A DNA stretch of 64,000 bases, from positions 2,604,001 through 2,668,000 of the forward strand of contig WWBZ02000073.1 in assembly GCA_011503125.2 (NCBI GenBank), given 5' to 3'. Under the pieces are notes generated by a model, which did no database searches, had not been told where the DNA came from, and saw nothing but the letters and a program-made list of their open reading frames with translations. This DNA is from Botryosphaeria dothidea (taxonomy: Eukaryota > Ascomycota > Dothideomycetes > Botryosphaeriales > Botryosphaeriaceae). Shown piece by piece: positions 36,484-46,976 of the stretch (its first letter is position 1; each line of letters begins with the position of its first letter). The position numbers and the translations under genes are program-made.

Positions 36484-37465
36484 AGTCGACTACGTTGATC
36501 CGAATGACGGCGAACGAGTCTCTTACTTCTCCCTTTCCTTTTTTCAAACTTGCTTACGACCGAACCAATTTGGATTCGTCCCTACTTGCATTGCGTCATG
36601 TGTTGTTCTCATTCATGTAGTTGGGTTGTCGGCTCTTGTACAGCATGGGTCTTGCCATTGGTTTCTGCCTATTCACATTCCCCCAAGCGACTGGCGTTTC
36701 TATCAAACAGGGTTAGCGCAGTGCCTTGAGCCCTTGTTTGCCGAATTTCTACATGTGTCAAATTTCACAGTTGATGGTTTTCTTTTATCGCCGGTAGCAA
36801 GCTGCGCAAAGATTCAGTAGCGTCCTGCTTGTTTTTTCCCCTGCAGGCTGAGCGAAATGGCTTTGCACCTTGCTACCGAATGAGCTTGTTGGTTATCAAA
36901 AATTGGTAGGAGAGAAGAGCATTGTCCCCCTTTGCCGGTGGTTGAATTACTTTTTTGCATTCTGGAATTCCTGTGGGAGTTGATTTCAAATCTCACTTTA
37001 CGCCGATTGGATATTAGGCCAAATAGTGTTGGTTGCGATGCTCTCAGATGATTTTTTTTTTTTTGAGACGAGGCTCTTTCTCCGCGAGGAAGTCTTCTTT
37101 GCGCTTGTACAGTAGGCATGATATCTTCCACCTCTTTTGCACTGTTTGTTCACTTATGGAGACAGGGCTAAGCCAGTGTGTTGAATTACCGTTATTCCGG
37201 AGATTGGCTCGGCGCTGCCCTACGGGGCGTGGTGATATTTACGAGGGGACCTGCGTTTTGTTCGAGTCTTGCCTTTATCCAAATTTTACTGCCACCCATG
37301 GAAATTGCTACCGCGGCTGGGCCTTTGTCGATACATCATGACGTCCCACCCTGATAATGAAATTCGATGACCAGGAAAAGAACATGCGAAAGCCATTAAT
37401 TAAATGTATGTATAATCATTACTTCCCTCCGTCATTCGTCTCATGGCCGCATCCGTACTGACCAA
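36484..37465. other. Convergent 3' intergenic region
   Basis: Nearly 1 kb between the ends of two convergent genes. It is T-rich on the plus strand, including a T-run near 37051-37063, and fits 3' UTR sequence. No gene is visible. Confidence 0.45.
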
Positions 37466-38341
37466 TCATATCCAGAAAACATGACCAAGCTCAAACAGCA
37501 GCAAGGCGAAGGCCATGCTAGCGAGCAGCAGAACGTAACACGCTTCTTCGCACAGAGCCCTGGTGAAGTTCCAATGAGCGATCGCCGCTCTTCCCGTCTC
37601 GACGTCTCCCGGTTGCTCTCGGTCGTCTTGATCGTGCGCCACCCGTCGCTGCAACATGTACTTTGCGTATTCGCCGACAATCGTCACCACGATCAGGTCC
37701 AGGAGCAGCATCTGAATGACGGAGCCCGGCGCGAATACGGGCCTCCGGAACGGATCCAGTATCTCCGGGTAGACGGGGCCGCGCTGCAGGAACCGCGTGA
37801 TGGTGGAGAGGAGCAGGATGAGCGGTAGCGCGGCCACGCGCGCCGAGCAGGTGAAGCTGTTCTGCGGCCGGGCAGGAGCACTCGCCGGCGCGTACGGGAC
37901 CACCGGCAGTGGTTCCCCTGTCTTCGTCCGAACTGCGGCGTCTACGGTGCGGACTGCCGACGGCTTCTCAGCCGCCTCGGCTTCGCGCTCCTCGATGCGC
38001 TCCAGCGGCGGATTCAGCTTCTTCCGGAGCTTCGCGGCGTCGTTCCGGTCCTTGGGCTCCGTCTTCTCCTGCAGCAGCTTGAGCTGCCGCATGTCCGCTG
38101 CGTACCGCCCGACGACGATCTGCAGCTGGTCGTACTTGGCCTTGACGGCGTCGCGCTCGCGCTCGCGCTGGCACTCGTCGGTCTTTTTGCGGTCGAGCTG
38201 CGCTTGTCGCCGGTGGTGGTACAGCTCTTCTTCGGCGGCTTGCAGCTTCTGCGAGGCTTCAGACAGCTTGCGCTCGTAGTCTCTCTTGTGCGAGGGAAGC
38301 CGCTTGAGCGTCTTGCTCAGGAAGGTGGAGCGTTTGGACAT
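37466..38341 (-). CDS. Coiled-coil protein with C-terminal membrane helices, unknown function
   Basis: A single-exon protein of 291 residues from the ATG at 38341 (MSKRSTFLSKTLKRL). Residues 15-125 are charged and helical with coiled-coil spacing (ERKLSEASQKLQAAEEELYH). A Pro/Ala-rich linker follows. The last 130 residues contain three hydrophobic segments: VAALPLILLLSTITRFL, VIQMLLLDLIVVTIVG and ACYVLLLASMAFALLLFELG, ending in HVFWI. It looks tail-anchored with a cytosolic coiled coil, like organelle-tethering proteins, but I recognise no family. The open frame continues 30 codons upstream without an ATG, so an upstream exon could exist. Confidence 0.65.
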   Translation of the reverse strand: MSKRSTFLSKTLKRLPSHKRDYERKLSEASQKLQAAEEELYHHRRQAQLDRKKTDECQRERERDAVKAKYDQLQIVVGRYAADMRQLKLLQEKTEPKDRNDAAKLRKKLNPPLERIEEREAEAAEKPSAVRTVDAAVRTKTGEPLPVVPYAPASAPARPQNSFTCSARVAALPLILLLSTITRFLQRGPVYPEILDPFRRPVFAPGSVIQMLLLDLIVVTIVGEYAKYMLQRRVAHDQDDREQPGDVETGRAAIAHWNFTRALCEEACYVLLLASMAFALLLFELGHVFWI

Positions 38342-39213
38342 GGTGGGCGTGCTGGACACGGTGGTGCTGCGAGGTGCCGAGGGCGAGGTGGTGCTGCCAG
38401 CGGGATGTCGCTTGTTGAAAACGTACGGCACCGGCAGGATTTCCTTGGGGAAACGTTGGGCGTAGGGCTGTCCTCTTCATCTTTTATTTGGGGTCGTGGT
38501 CCGGAGTTTGGACCGGGTGGGGGTTCGAGAACCACGGTAGATCTCCCAGGGTCAGCTCATGCGCTCGGCAGATAAAGGGTCAACGTGGCTTGATCGAACA
38601 TTCGACTGCTGAACCACGTCATGAAGATCCTGCTTGGTCTGGTTCAAGCACTCGCGAGGCGGTGAGATCTGCGAGTGTGCGTCGGGACTGTGCGCTGGCT
38701 TGTTGTCTGAGCTACCAATGAGAGAGATGGGCGTTGTGTCCCTTTAACGCACGTTCTGCACTTGTCACGAGCTCGAGAGTATATGCCATGATCAGCTTGG
38801 AATCAAATGCTGTTATGATTTTGTCTCACGGACTTAGCAGGAAATCATCCACTCAAAGTACATTGTTCTACGTTCGCCTGCGAGCGGCAGTAGAGAATAA
38901 CCATACCATCATGACGCAGGTGAGCATGAAACTCCAGAATGGTTTAACTTCGCTTTCAAATCCTCTTCTTCTAAGGGTAATAGAACCGAATGAGAGGACA
39001 CCTTGAAGGTGTGGTTCAGATTGGGCGGAGTTTATCTTGTGGAACCTGGCGCTGCGGCTCAAAGCGGGACAAGACTGGAAATGTGTGATCCTTTCCGCAT
39101 TTGCACATTCTGATTCCTTACACAGCGAGTTTTCCTCTTCAGAATTGTTGACACTTGAGCTTTCTCCAATACTTTCGTACCGACTAGGCGTTTTGAGAAC
39201 GTGCACGCAGCCA
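38342..39213. other. Intergenic region upstream of the coiled-coil gene
   Basis: An 872-base region holding the promoter of the coiled-coil gene and the 3' flank of the lectin-like fragment. Only short frames are present and none is supported. Confidence 0.4.
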
Positions 39214-40186
39214 TCAGTCTCCGTCCACAGGAACTGTGGTATTCACTGGACCAATCTCCGTAGCATTTCCACCGTCATCGATTGCCCACTCCACCAGCGC
39301 CAAAGTGTCATTCCGCTTCGCCATGGCGTAAACGCGGCGCTCCTGGTTTGCCGCAATAGCCGAGCCTTTAACAACAGTCGACATGGAATCGAGCTCATGG
39401 CCAGTCTCCCATATCTCTTTCTTCCGTGTTGTCCAAACGCCGCCAGAATCAGGCCGGGTGATGGAGATTCGAGCATACAGAGTTGAACTGCCTTCGGTGT
39501 ATTTGTAAGTTATAGAGCTCATGCCAATATTGTTCGTGAAGTCTGGTGTTTTTTCTCAAGTCAACATCACTTTTCAAGCCGCAGAATCCTCTGTACTCAC
39601 CAAGAATACTTTCAACTTCTCACGGGCTGTTCTTTAGCAAATCCTCGGTCGAATTTGATGGAGAGTCAAACAAAACTTCTAGAATTTCTCCGGCGTAGGA
39701 GTACAGGTTGATTCGTTGTTGACCTTTCACCATAACAGGCGCCAGGCTGATAGGCGTGCCCTTAGTTTGGTACCCTCCTGGTAGAGGCACCATCAAGCCG
39801 TTGGTAGACCGGTTTGCCATTTGAAGAGTATTCGAGGAGTTCTGCAGGACGACAACTTCGTGATGATAACACCCCTGACATGGTAGCCAGCTGGCGCCGA
39901 TACTTGTATTTGAGTCCGCAGGATATGAGTTGCTCCAGTCTTTGCTGAGAGTCCATGTGTTTGTGTCGTTCCACTTATAAATCATTTGAAGAAGGTTGGC
40001 TTTGTTGAGGAAATAGAGGCTGATTTGCTGGAGAAAAAAAAGGAAGATTTTCGTTAGTACGCGAATGACGGAGAATCGATTGTTCCCTATATACTTACGA
40101 ACACTTTTCTTTGGTGGTAAGATCACCTTCTCCTTGGGCATTTGCGGCTGCCAGTGGCGTCCCGAATTTCACATTCAGCTCGTTTT
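39214..40186 (-). pseudogene. Lectin-like beta-propeller, C-terminal part (broken gene)
   Basis: Read on the minus strand this is the body of a fucose-lectin-like beta-propeller. Blade repeats such as SLYFLNKANLLQMIYKW, INLYSYAGEILEV and YARISITRPDSGG alternate strands with the polar turns of that fold. Two introns are clear: one near 40100-40030 with a GTAAGT donor and TACTAAC branch, and one at 39600-39543. An in-frame TGA at 39620-39622 interrupts the frame; removing it restores the reading into the last exon (a CGA-to-TGA change would explain it). No start codon or membrane anchor lies upstream: the frame fades at about 40186. The missing N-terminal part appears in opposite orientation just next to it (40292-40741). 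Lectin assignment is by resemblance only. Confidence 0.6.
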
Positions 40187-40291
40187 GTGAGATCTCTCTG
40201 CACACCAATCACCGTCGCCTTGTACAGATTAGCCTGCCAGAAGTTATACAAGCGCCATGCGAATCCAACCTTTACCCCTTCCACGGCCAAG

Positions 40292-40741
40292 ATGCTCCCG
40301 AGCTCGCATATACAGAATCTTCTGTCACTCAGATGCCAGGCAAGGGTTTGTTGTCAAAAAAATATATTCTGGGCCACTGTGGCAACGGCTTGCGTCGTGA
40401 CCGCTGCGATCGTTGGAGGTGTAGTAGACAGCCCCAAGCAGCACTCGGGCATCGAGGAAACAAACATCGCGCCAACATCTCGGTTAGCAGCAGTGAACTA
40501 CACAAGAGCCAGTGTTCAATTCAATCAGGTATTCTGGCAGGATGTCTCCGGTGTTTTGCGTCAATCAAGCTGGAACAACAGGAGCCAGACGTGGATCGCG
40601 AGCTCCGTGACCGAGGGACTCCGGGACGATTCTGCACAGATTCGGCGCTCTGCTCCAAGTTTGCTTGCCGTAAATTATCCATGTCGTGTCGGAAGGCAGG
40701 ATATCCCTCAGGATTTTGTGAACAGGACGGGGGATAGCTAA
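40292..40741 (+). pseudogene. Lectin-like protein, N-terminal part, inverted relative to the C-terminal part
   Basis: An open frame of 149 residues from the ATG at 40292. It has a short cytosolic N-terminus and a membrane helix (FWATVATACVVTAAIVGGVV). A first propeller blade follows, with AAVNYTRASVQFNQVFWQD, LRQSSWNNRSQTWIASSV and TEGLRDD. This is the usual start of membrane-anchored fungal lectin-like proteins. The frame then loses the pattern and stops at 40741, far too early for a six-bladed propeller. The matching downstream blades lie on the other strand at 39214-40186, with only about 106 bases between the two pieces. A local inversion of the 5' part of one gene explains both; two unrelated decayed paralogues is the alternative. 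Confidence 0.5.
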
Positions 40742-42248
40742 AGTGTTGCGAAAACAGTCGTCGCGGATTTCGAATAGTACTAAAGGTCCTAAGCACAGGG
40801 TTTACGGTGTTTTGTGGTTATATCAGGCTGATCATGCAGCTCATTTTTATGTGCAATCCCTTTCAGCCTTGGCCAAGGCGAGGCAATCCCCAAATATTTC
40901 ATCATAGACGATCCTTAGATAATCTTGCGGTTGAGAAGAGTAAGCAAAGCCTTGAATATGCGCCTTATAGGAAGGCGCGTCTTTAGGCAACGCTTTTGTA
41001 ACGCACGATGCCCTCCGATGAACTCTTCTTGATGAACACCACGGGTCAAACCCAGCTACTCACAACACCCAGAAGAGCTAAGCCCAAGGACATGGATGTA
41101 TGGTCATAACTGCAAAGTAAGCATGCTGCATTTCGGGCGAGCGTTGCACTGGCACGATGATTGGCGGAAGGAGCTCGGACCCCACGTGGTGGTAATGAAT
41201 GGGGTGCTGGTACCACCAATAGAAATGTCTACATCTCAACTCTCACTCTCTGCTCTAAGCCTCGCCTATCCCAGGCTCAAGATAGAGCTCGAGATCTACT
41301 TCAGGAAAGACGGGAACTCCCGCGCCCAGCGCACCATTATAAGCTTCGGGCCGGCCGGTCTGTCTCCGTCATCGTGCAGTGACATGACCCCCAATTAAAA
41401 CGTGAAGGCAAATCAATGAGCCTTTCGAGGATAAATTTGCAAAGAATAAATGAAGGACCATCAATCAAATCAGGTTGGCCCCCAAAGACTGCCTTGCAAC
41501 TTGCCAGCTCACAAAGCAAAGCGCCTACAACGGCTGCCTTGAAGAACCAAGGCCCCCCAGAGTCTGCCTTGCAGATATAATGATCATCGAGATCCCCCAA
41601 AGTGACGTATACCAAGGTAGCCAAAATTTCTTGACAATTACGAACCCTACTCATTGGTCCAACGACTCGCTCTTGAGTCAACTGGCCTTGCAGATCATTG
41701 TCATACTGTCCGGAGATGATACTCATGACTAAATGACTTCACAGTCTCTTTGTTGATTACAAATTCATCCTTGAAGCGATCATTTCATCCACCTGAACTA
41801 TGCTTGTTTCAGGTACTCAGGTCTTTTGATTTAATGGGGGTAGATGCTTTGCCGTTCCAAGCCTTAGATCATTTGTTTTGTGTCTTGCGCCTTGTCTTCA
41901 GTCTGACTAATGAGGCGTTCGCAGTATTTCTAACAAATCAGAGGAGAATCCCAGTGCCAATTAAGTTCAATCCGAGTATAAGAAGTATCATGCCATGGAA
42001 TGTCTACGGGATCTCGGAGATCGGGGATTTCTCCTACAAGAAATTCGAGCTCCGGCGTGGCGATCACTACTTTCTCTATAAGATCTTCCAAAACTACGAA
42101 ATGACAGTTGGCATGCCAGCTATTCTTTTGCTATCCACAAGGCCTCAAATTCAAAGATGTTTGTCAGAAGAGTGACTTCCGTAGCCCAGTGCCAGATACA
42201 GTATGCCAAAGCCAAACCATGACTCTGGAGTCCCGAGACTAACTCAAT
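40742..42248. other. 1.5 kb intergenic region, possibly decayed coding sequence
   Basis: Several medium frames are present, including 41337-41726 on the minus strand and 41750-42175 on the plus strand. They read like protein in places but match no family I know. They may be relics, in line with the decayed genes on both sides. I do not call a gene. Confidence 0.35.
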
Positions 42249-42697
42249 ATGAAAAGACGGGTATATGCGACCTGGAAAACCCCTGTCATCACGACCGACA
42301 ATAAGGTCAAAGAAGTTTCTAAGACATTCAATATCCCAATCAAAGATGTATGGGCCTTCGTCTCGCAACCGGGAGCCGAGACAAACTGTTACCCTGATAT
42401 CGAATGGGTGAAACTGGACGGCCATGGTCTGGGATCAACGCGGACGATGAAGTTCAAAAATTCAGACCACTCCAGTTTTGAGCGCCTGGAGCTGTTTGAT
42501 AGAGACAACCATGCTTTGGCCTGGCGGATTTTGGAGCCATCGCTCGCCGTGAAAGTTTGTCACGGGCACATCAGACTCTCGTCAGTTGACGAGAGGACGA
42601 CAAATGTCATCTACACTGGGACCGCCGAGGACTGGACGGATTCTTGCAGCATCTCTATGGGGAGACCATTGATGAAGTAGAGCGTAAAATTAAATAA
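42249..42697 (+). pseudogene. SRPBCC (START/polyketide-cyclase-like) protein with a terminal frameshift
   Basis: From the ATG at 42249 the frame shows a Bet v 1/SRPBCC fold: VSKTFNIPIKDVWAFVSQPG, then WVKLDGHGLGSTRTM, then a strand series ending TNVIYTGTAE. At about 42630-42640 the frame slips. The annotated frame ends at a TAG (42678-42680) after non-typical residues. The frame shifted by two continues as GFLQHLYGETIDEVERKIK to a TAA at 42697, the long C-terminal helix expected for this fold. A single-base deletion accounts for the difference. SRPBCC proteins hold hydrophobic ligands in a deep pocket and include cyclases. Either a pseudogene or a sequencing error; no neighbouring biosynthetic gene is seen. 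Confidence 0.6.
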
Positions 42698-43286
42698 CTG
42701 AATGCAGGAGATTGCCGGGGAAGATTCTGCAGCAGGCGGGCTTTCATCGAGGTGAGTCTCAGTTCAAGCTCTGAAAGGAGCAAATAATTCACGATGATTG
42801 AATACAGTTGCGGAAAGATGAAAGTTTTATTTGAAGGCGATACTCGGCAAATGCAGTCGATTTCCTATGTGCTTCGGTCAAAAAAACCCGCCATCCCCTT
42901 ACACTAATTCAAGTTTGGTTATGACTCGCTTTCTGGTGCTGTGCGCTTGGGCGGTGAGAGAATTTCTTCCCTGTCAATGTATTTGTGTTGATGGGTATCA
43001 CAAGTTGCGTGCTTGGGAATCGTACTGGCCTAGAGATCTTACCCTATATTGGCTCAGCCCTGTCACTTCCTTCGAATGAGTTCAGTGAGAATGTAGACAG
43101 ATCGTCGCTGAGGACCCTGGATTTCACCAAAACCCAGATTAGGTTAGCGCGCCTGCCCTCTCGTAGCTTCTCTCGAGCATCTGTTCGCACCTCACCACGA
43201 CACACAATCCCTAACCTCCCAGCTCCAAACAACCACCCAGGGCAACACATAGCGACAACTGCCTCCCCAAAAGACGGTAAAGCAAC
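42698..43286. other. Intergenic region before the F-box-like gene
   Basis: A 589-base stretch with no supported gene. Its right end is the promoter and leader of the gene at 43287. Confidence 0.4.
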
Positions 43287-44627
43287 ATGGCTGATCCGCA
43301 CAAGCAGTCTACGACGATTGAGCACGGTCACTTCGACGGCGTGCCCCACCGCCAAACTCACACAGACCAACGAAAAATGCCTGCTCAATTACTCCTCACC
43401 CGCTCCTGTTACTTCCCGTTTTTGGACCTTCCAAGGGAACTTCGGGATATGATCTACGCGGTCATGCTAGTACGCGGCGACGTGAAATGTATAGCCAGAA
43501 AAGTCACAACCGACTCGACACTTAGCGTCAAGAGCTCAAAGATACCCGTGAAGCAACGCGGAACCTTCATTGCGTCGTTGCACAGAAATGAGGGGACAAT
43601 TGAGTACAAAATGAGCTACAAAATCAGGACCAGATCGGATCTCTCAGACTACATCAGTATCTTCCTGATCAACAACCAGGTTTATCATGAAGCTACCAGA
43701 ATATTCTACCTGCGAAACAAGTTCTGCTTCCCTGGTGTGTTGCATTACCGGCGGCTGCCACCTTCCGTGTGCTGTGCTTTTCTGCAGGATCGGACGTCTT
43801 ATACTCTGGGATACATCAGGTCACTTGAAATTGAGATACAGCCCCGTATCCGCAGTCGCACTAAGTGCCCCCAGACTGGTGACGCGATCATTACCCACCG
43901 GCTGTTAGCCATGGTCGAAGTTATCAATACGAACTTGACTCAGCTCGAGCATCTCTCCTTCCAATTTATAGGAGAGCCTCCGGATCTCCGTAAACTGCCT
44001 TGGCCCTATGACCTGGAATGGGTTGATGTTCTCCTCCGATTACCAAAACTCAAGTCCTTGGCCGTCTGCTACAATAATGCAAATTCGGGAAGATACACTC
44101 ACAGCAGCGACGACGTGGGACGCATGGTCGCTTTCGTAAGCTTCCTCCGCTCAAGACTCCTCAAGAATGGCGATCAGCTCGGCACCCGCAACATCCAGGT
44201 CCACAACCGCCATGACGTAGGATTATATAATGGATTTTGGAAGAGGAAGAAGGATCGAGTACTCGAAATCAAATGTCACGACAACGATAAGGGAAAGTCT
44301 CTTCTGCAGCCTGTGAGGCGCAAGTCACCAAGAGTGACAGGAGTGGTCCAGAAGCGCCTCAAAGGGGAGAACAGAGCCAATGAAGAGCGTCGACGAAGTG
44401 TTAAGAGCCATTTTCATACTCAAGGAGATGGAAATGCTTGGAAAAGGTACAGTCTCTCCAAAAGTCAACTGAGGGGCGAACAGTGGGGGGCTTCTGATGT
44501 GTCCGACTGGGATGTGAGCGACGACAGCGATAACGACAGCCTTAACGGCATCGATATAAGCGGCATGAACACCAGCTACGCTGTGGACAAGGGCTACCTT
44601 CAGAACCGTGATGAGACTGAGGGCTAA
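43287..44627 (+). CDS. F-box-like fungal protein
   Basis: A single-exon protein of 446 residues. After a short polar N-terminus it has the motif FPFLDLPRELRDMIYAVML, the shortened F-box-like start seen in very many uncharacterised proteins of filamentous ascomycetes. A second conserved block is LINNQVYHEATRIFYLRNKF, typical of these proteins. A leucine-rich segment (LEHLSFQFIGEPP, LLRLPKLKSLAVCY) follows. The last 130 residues are basic then acidic (DWDVSDDSDNDS) and look disordered. F-box-like proteins commonly act as substrate adaptors of SCF ubiquitin ligases, but this group is untested. The ATG at 43287 is used; one at 43377 (MPAQLLLTRS) is closer to the motif and possible. Confidence 0.75.
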   Translation: MADPHKQSTTIEHGHFDGVPHRQTHTDQRKMPAQLLLTRSCYFPFLDLPRELRDMIYAVMLVRGDVKCIARKVTTDSTLSVKSSKIPVKQRGTFIASLHRNEGTIEYKMSYKIRTRSDLSDYISIFLINNQVYHEATRIFYLRNKFCFPGVLHYRRLPPSVCCAFLQDRTSYTLGYIRSLEIEIQPRIRSRTKCPQTGDAIITHRLLAMVEVINTNLTQLEHLSFQFIGEPPDLRKLPWPYDLEWVDVLLRLPKLKSLAVCYNNANSGRYTHSSDDVGRMVAFVSFLRSRLLKNGDQLGTRNIQVHNRHDVGLYNGFWKRKKDRVLEIKCHDNDKGKSLLQPVRRKSPRVTGVVQKRLKGENRANEERRRSVKSHFHTQGDGNAWKRYSLSKSQLRGEQWGASDVSDWDVSDDSDNDSLNGIDISGMNTSYAVDKGYLQNRDETEG

Positions 44628-44955
44628 AGAAATCCACTTGAGAAGGGAACGAAGGTGATGTGGTTACTGGTTATGAGAATTTCGGCATACGGATATCATT
44701 TGGCGTTCAAAAGCTAGCAAAGGCAGGAGGGCTGGCTTAAGCATGATTTCAGTTTCAAATCTCACGACATGAGAGGACGCTTCCAGATTGAAGTAGTAGG
44801 TTGAGCGTTGATTCTCAGAAAGACCGAGGGCATTTACATCCGAAGCACTTCGGATACGTTGCCTCTTCCAGGAGAAAGGCCGTACGTAGAAAAGGAGCAA
44901 TGCGGCACATCTATTTATGCAGGAAAACCAAATGCAACGTGAAAGCTGGTCTGGC
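44628..44955. other. Convergent 3' intergenic region
   Basis: A 328-base gap between convergent genes, with no coding sequence seen. Confidence 0.4.
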
Positions 44956-46096
44956 TCAGCTAAGGAGCACAACCACAGGTGCCAACGGTCCCTGCCTTAC
45001 AGCCTCCCAATCCGCACTCCGCCCACTCACCAAATGCTCCCTTCCCAATCTGACAAGATCCCCAGTCTGCTCCTCATCGCACCACTCCACACGCGTAGGC
45101 CAAAACGCCACATGCACACCAAAATGCACCACCAGCCTCCTCAAAAACTCCTCATTCACCCACTCGTACTCCCTCACCGCTTGCACATACGCCTCCAGGA
45201 ACGCCTTAGTCAACCCTTTTCCACCGCAAAGGTGGTCCAGCAGATACGCCTCCGCCGCAAACTGCGCGACATCCGTAGCCCCCGTCCCGCGGCGCGTCAT
45301 CTCCCAGTCTACCACACTCAAAGTCGTGCTGCCGTCCTCCCCCTCATTGACCAGGATATTCCCCGTCCAGAAATCCCCGTGACACACGCACACGTCGTCC
45401 GTCGCAAGCTTCGCGCCGAACTCCTCGTCGATTTCCTGCGCGAGGGCGTCATCCAGCCCGTACTTGGCGAATGCGGAAGACAGGTTCGAGTAGGCGTAGC
45501 GGTAGATGTTCTTGGCGGTGATGTTGTCAGCGTTGCGGAGGTTGCGCGTGCGGTGGTGGAGTTGGGCGAGCCAGGTCCCCAGGGCGGCGCCGACGGCTGG
45601 GATGGCGGAGGCGGGGGTGTTTGGGTACCAGGCTTTGAGGTTTTGGAGGCCGGCGTCATCCATGATGAGGATGTGGGCGTCTGGATCGAAGTGGTGGAGA
45701 GTGGGGATGCGGACGCTTGGGGCGGTTGGGGTGAGTTGGGTGCTGGTGGAGGTCAGTGGATCTGTCAGAAAGAAAAGGGGCTTGATGTTTGGTGATCGGG
45801 GCATCAAGAGGAATACTTCAGCTTCTCGTGTGTAGTTGCAAGACTTACGTGCTCAGTGTTTGTGGTAGCAAGGCGAGGGCGTTGCCCTCGAATGACATGC
45901 GGTCGACATTGAAGGCAAAGGCTGGGTTGTTCTTGATGTATGGCTCTGCGTGTTTTGCTACTCTTGTCTCGCCGGATGGCAGTGTCAAGCGCCAGACAAA
46001 GTTGGCTGTCCCTCCGTTGAGTGGCTCGACTGAAGCATACTCCATTCCTTGGGAACGGAGATAGTTCTCCAGATCTGGCGTCGTGGTAAGACCCAT
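44956..46096 (-). CDS. APH-fold phosphotransferase (aminoglycoside phosphotransferase-like kinase)
   Basis: Small-molecule kinase of the APH superfamily, 344 residues in two exons: 46096-45849 and 45742-44956. The phase supports a 106-base intron ending CCACCAG; the closer AG at ACAG would break the frame. The N-terminal lobe has EPLNGGTANFVWRL (nucleotide loop) and TRVAKHAEPYIK (the ATP-binding lysine). The catalytic loop is CHGDFWTGNILV with Asp and Asn of the Brenner motif, followed by VVDWEMTRRG carrying the Mg-binding aspartate. The order resembles the methylthioribose kinase and homoserine kinase branches of this family, though the substrate is not readable. Fungi hold many such kinases without known substrates. 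It lacks a signal peptide and is likely cytosolic. Confidence 0.85.
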
Positions 46097-46976
46097 TTTG
46101 GATTTGTTCGAGAAAGTTAGGATGGTTTAGTGTCGGATTCAGGGATGGGAAGAAGTAGGACGAGCAAGTAGATGCAAGAAGCACACCTCCGGCGTACAAA
46201 CGCTGAAACCTGGGGCTTGTGCAATAATTCTAAGCGGCCGCACTTACGGCGCGAATGGAGTTATTGCTAAGGGATGCTGATAAAGAAGCTGTCGCTGATG
46301 CAGGAGAACGAAGAGAAAAACAAGGCGAGATTGTTCGTCGGGAACGGGTGCGAGGTTAAGTAAGAAGAAGGCGGTTGGCGCTTTCCTGATTCGGCAGGTA
46401 CGGTGAGTTTCGGTGAGTTGGGAGAGAACGATTCCTGGGTATGAGTCATGTCGCAGACACAGTGGTACAGGGCTCAATCTAATGCAGTCATTTCATGCCA
46501 AGATATGCCACTGCGGGGTCCCCGTTGCAGCTGTTTCTAGCTTCAGGTGAGAGCTGCTCGCCACGGATCCTGCGAGCGCTGGGGACCGCTAGGCGCAACC
46601 GGCTTGCACCGCAGCTCGTAGGAGTGAGCACATGAGCCTGAGTCTCTATGAAGACAGATCTCACAAGTCACCAGCGTATTCAAAAAAATCATTGTCTTCT
46701 CGCCAATTACTCGAAGAAAGTCGCCGGGTATGTAGCTTCCACCTCGGTTGCCGATGTTCACCCGATAGTGTAAACAGACGGATCGTCCAGCAACCGCTCA
46801 GAGCTAGTCAATCCCCCCAACCCTCCAATGCGCCCTTTCCTCTCGTAAACCGCCGCCGAGCACCTGAAATCACTTTCCCTTTCTCAAGCTCATGTCGAAC
46901 GCGCTTTCGAACGTCCGTACCGCCCTTGAGCCCTCAACGACGCGCTCGGCTTCCCTACGCGTCACCACCGACGGCC
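46097..46976. promoter_or_regulatory. Divergent promoter region between APH kinase and Fta1
   Basis: An 880-base region between divergent genes. The frame of the right gene is open to the left as far as 46632, but composition and conservation begin at 46977. No motif is assigned. Confidence 0.4.

Noticed and set aside
41337..41726. Frame with DSGGPWF, resembling the active-site region of trypsin-like proteases
   Set aside because: No His or Asp catalytic blocks lie around it and no neighbouring exons continue the fold.
46632..46976. N-terminal extension of Fta1 in the same frame
   Set aside because: The extension is Ser/Arg-rich and lacks family character; conserved sequence starts at 46977.
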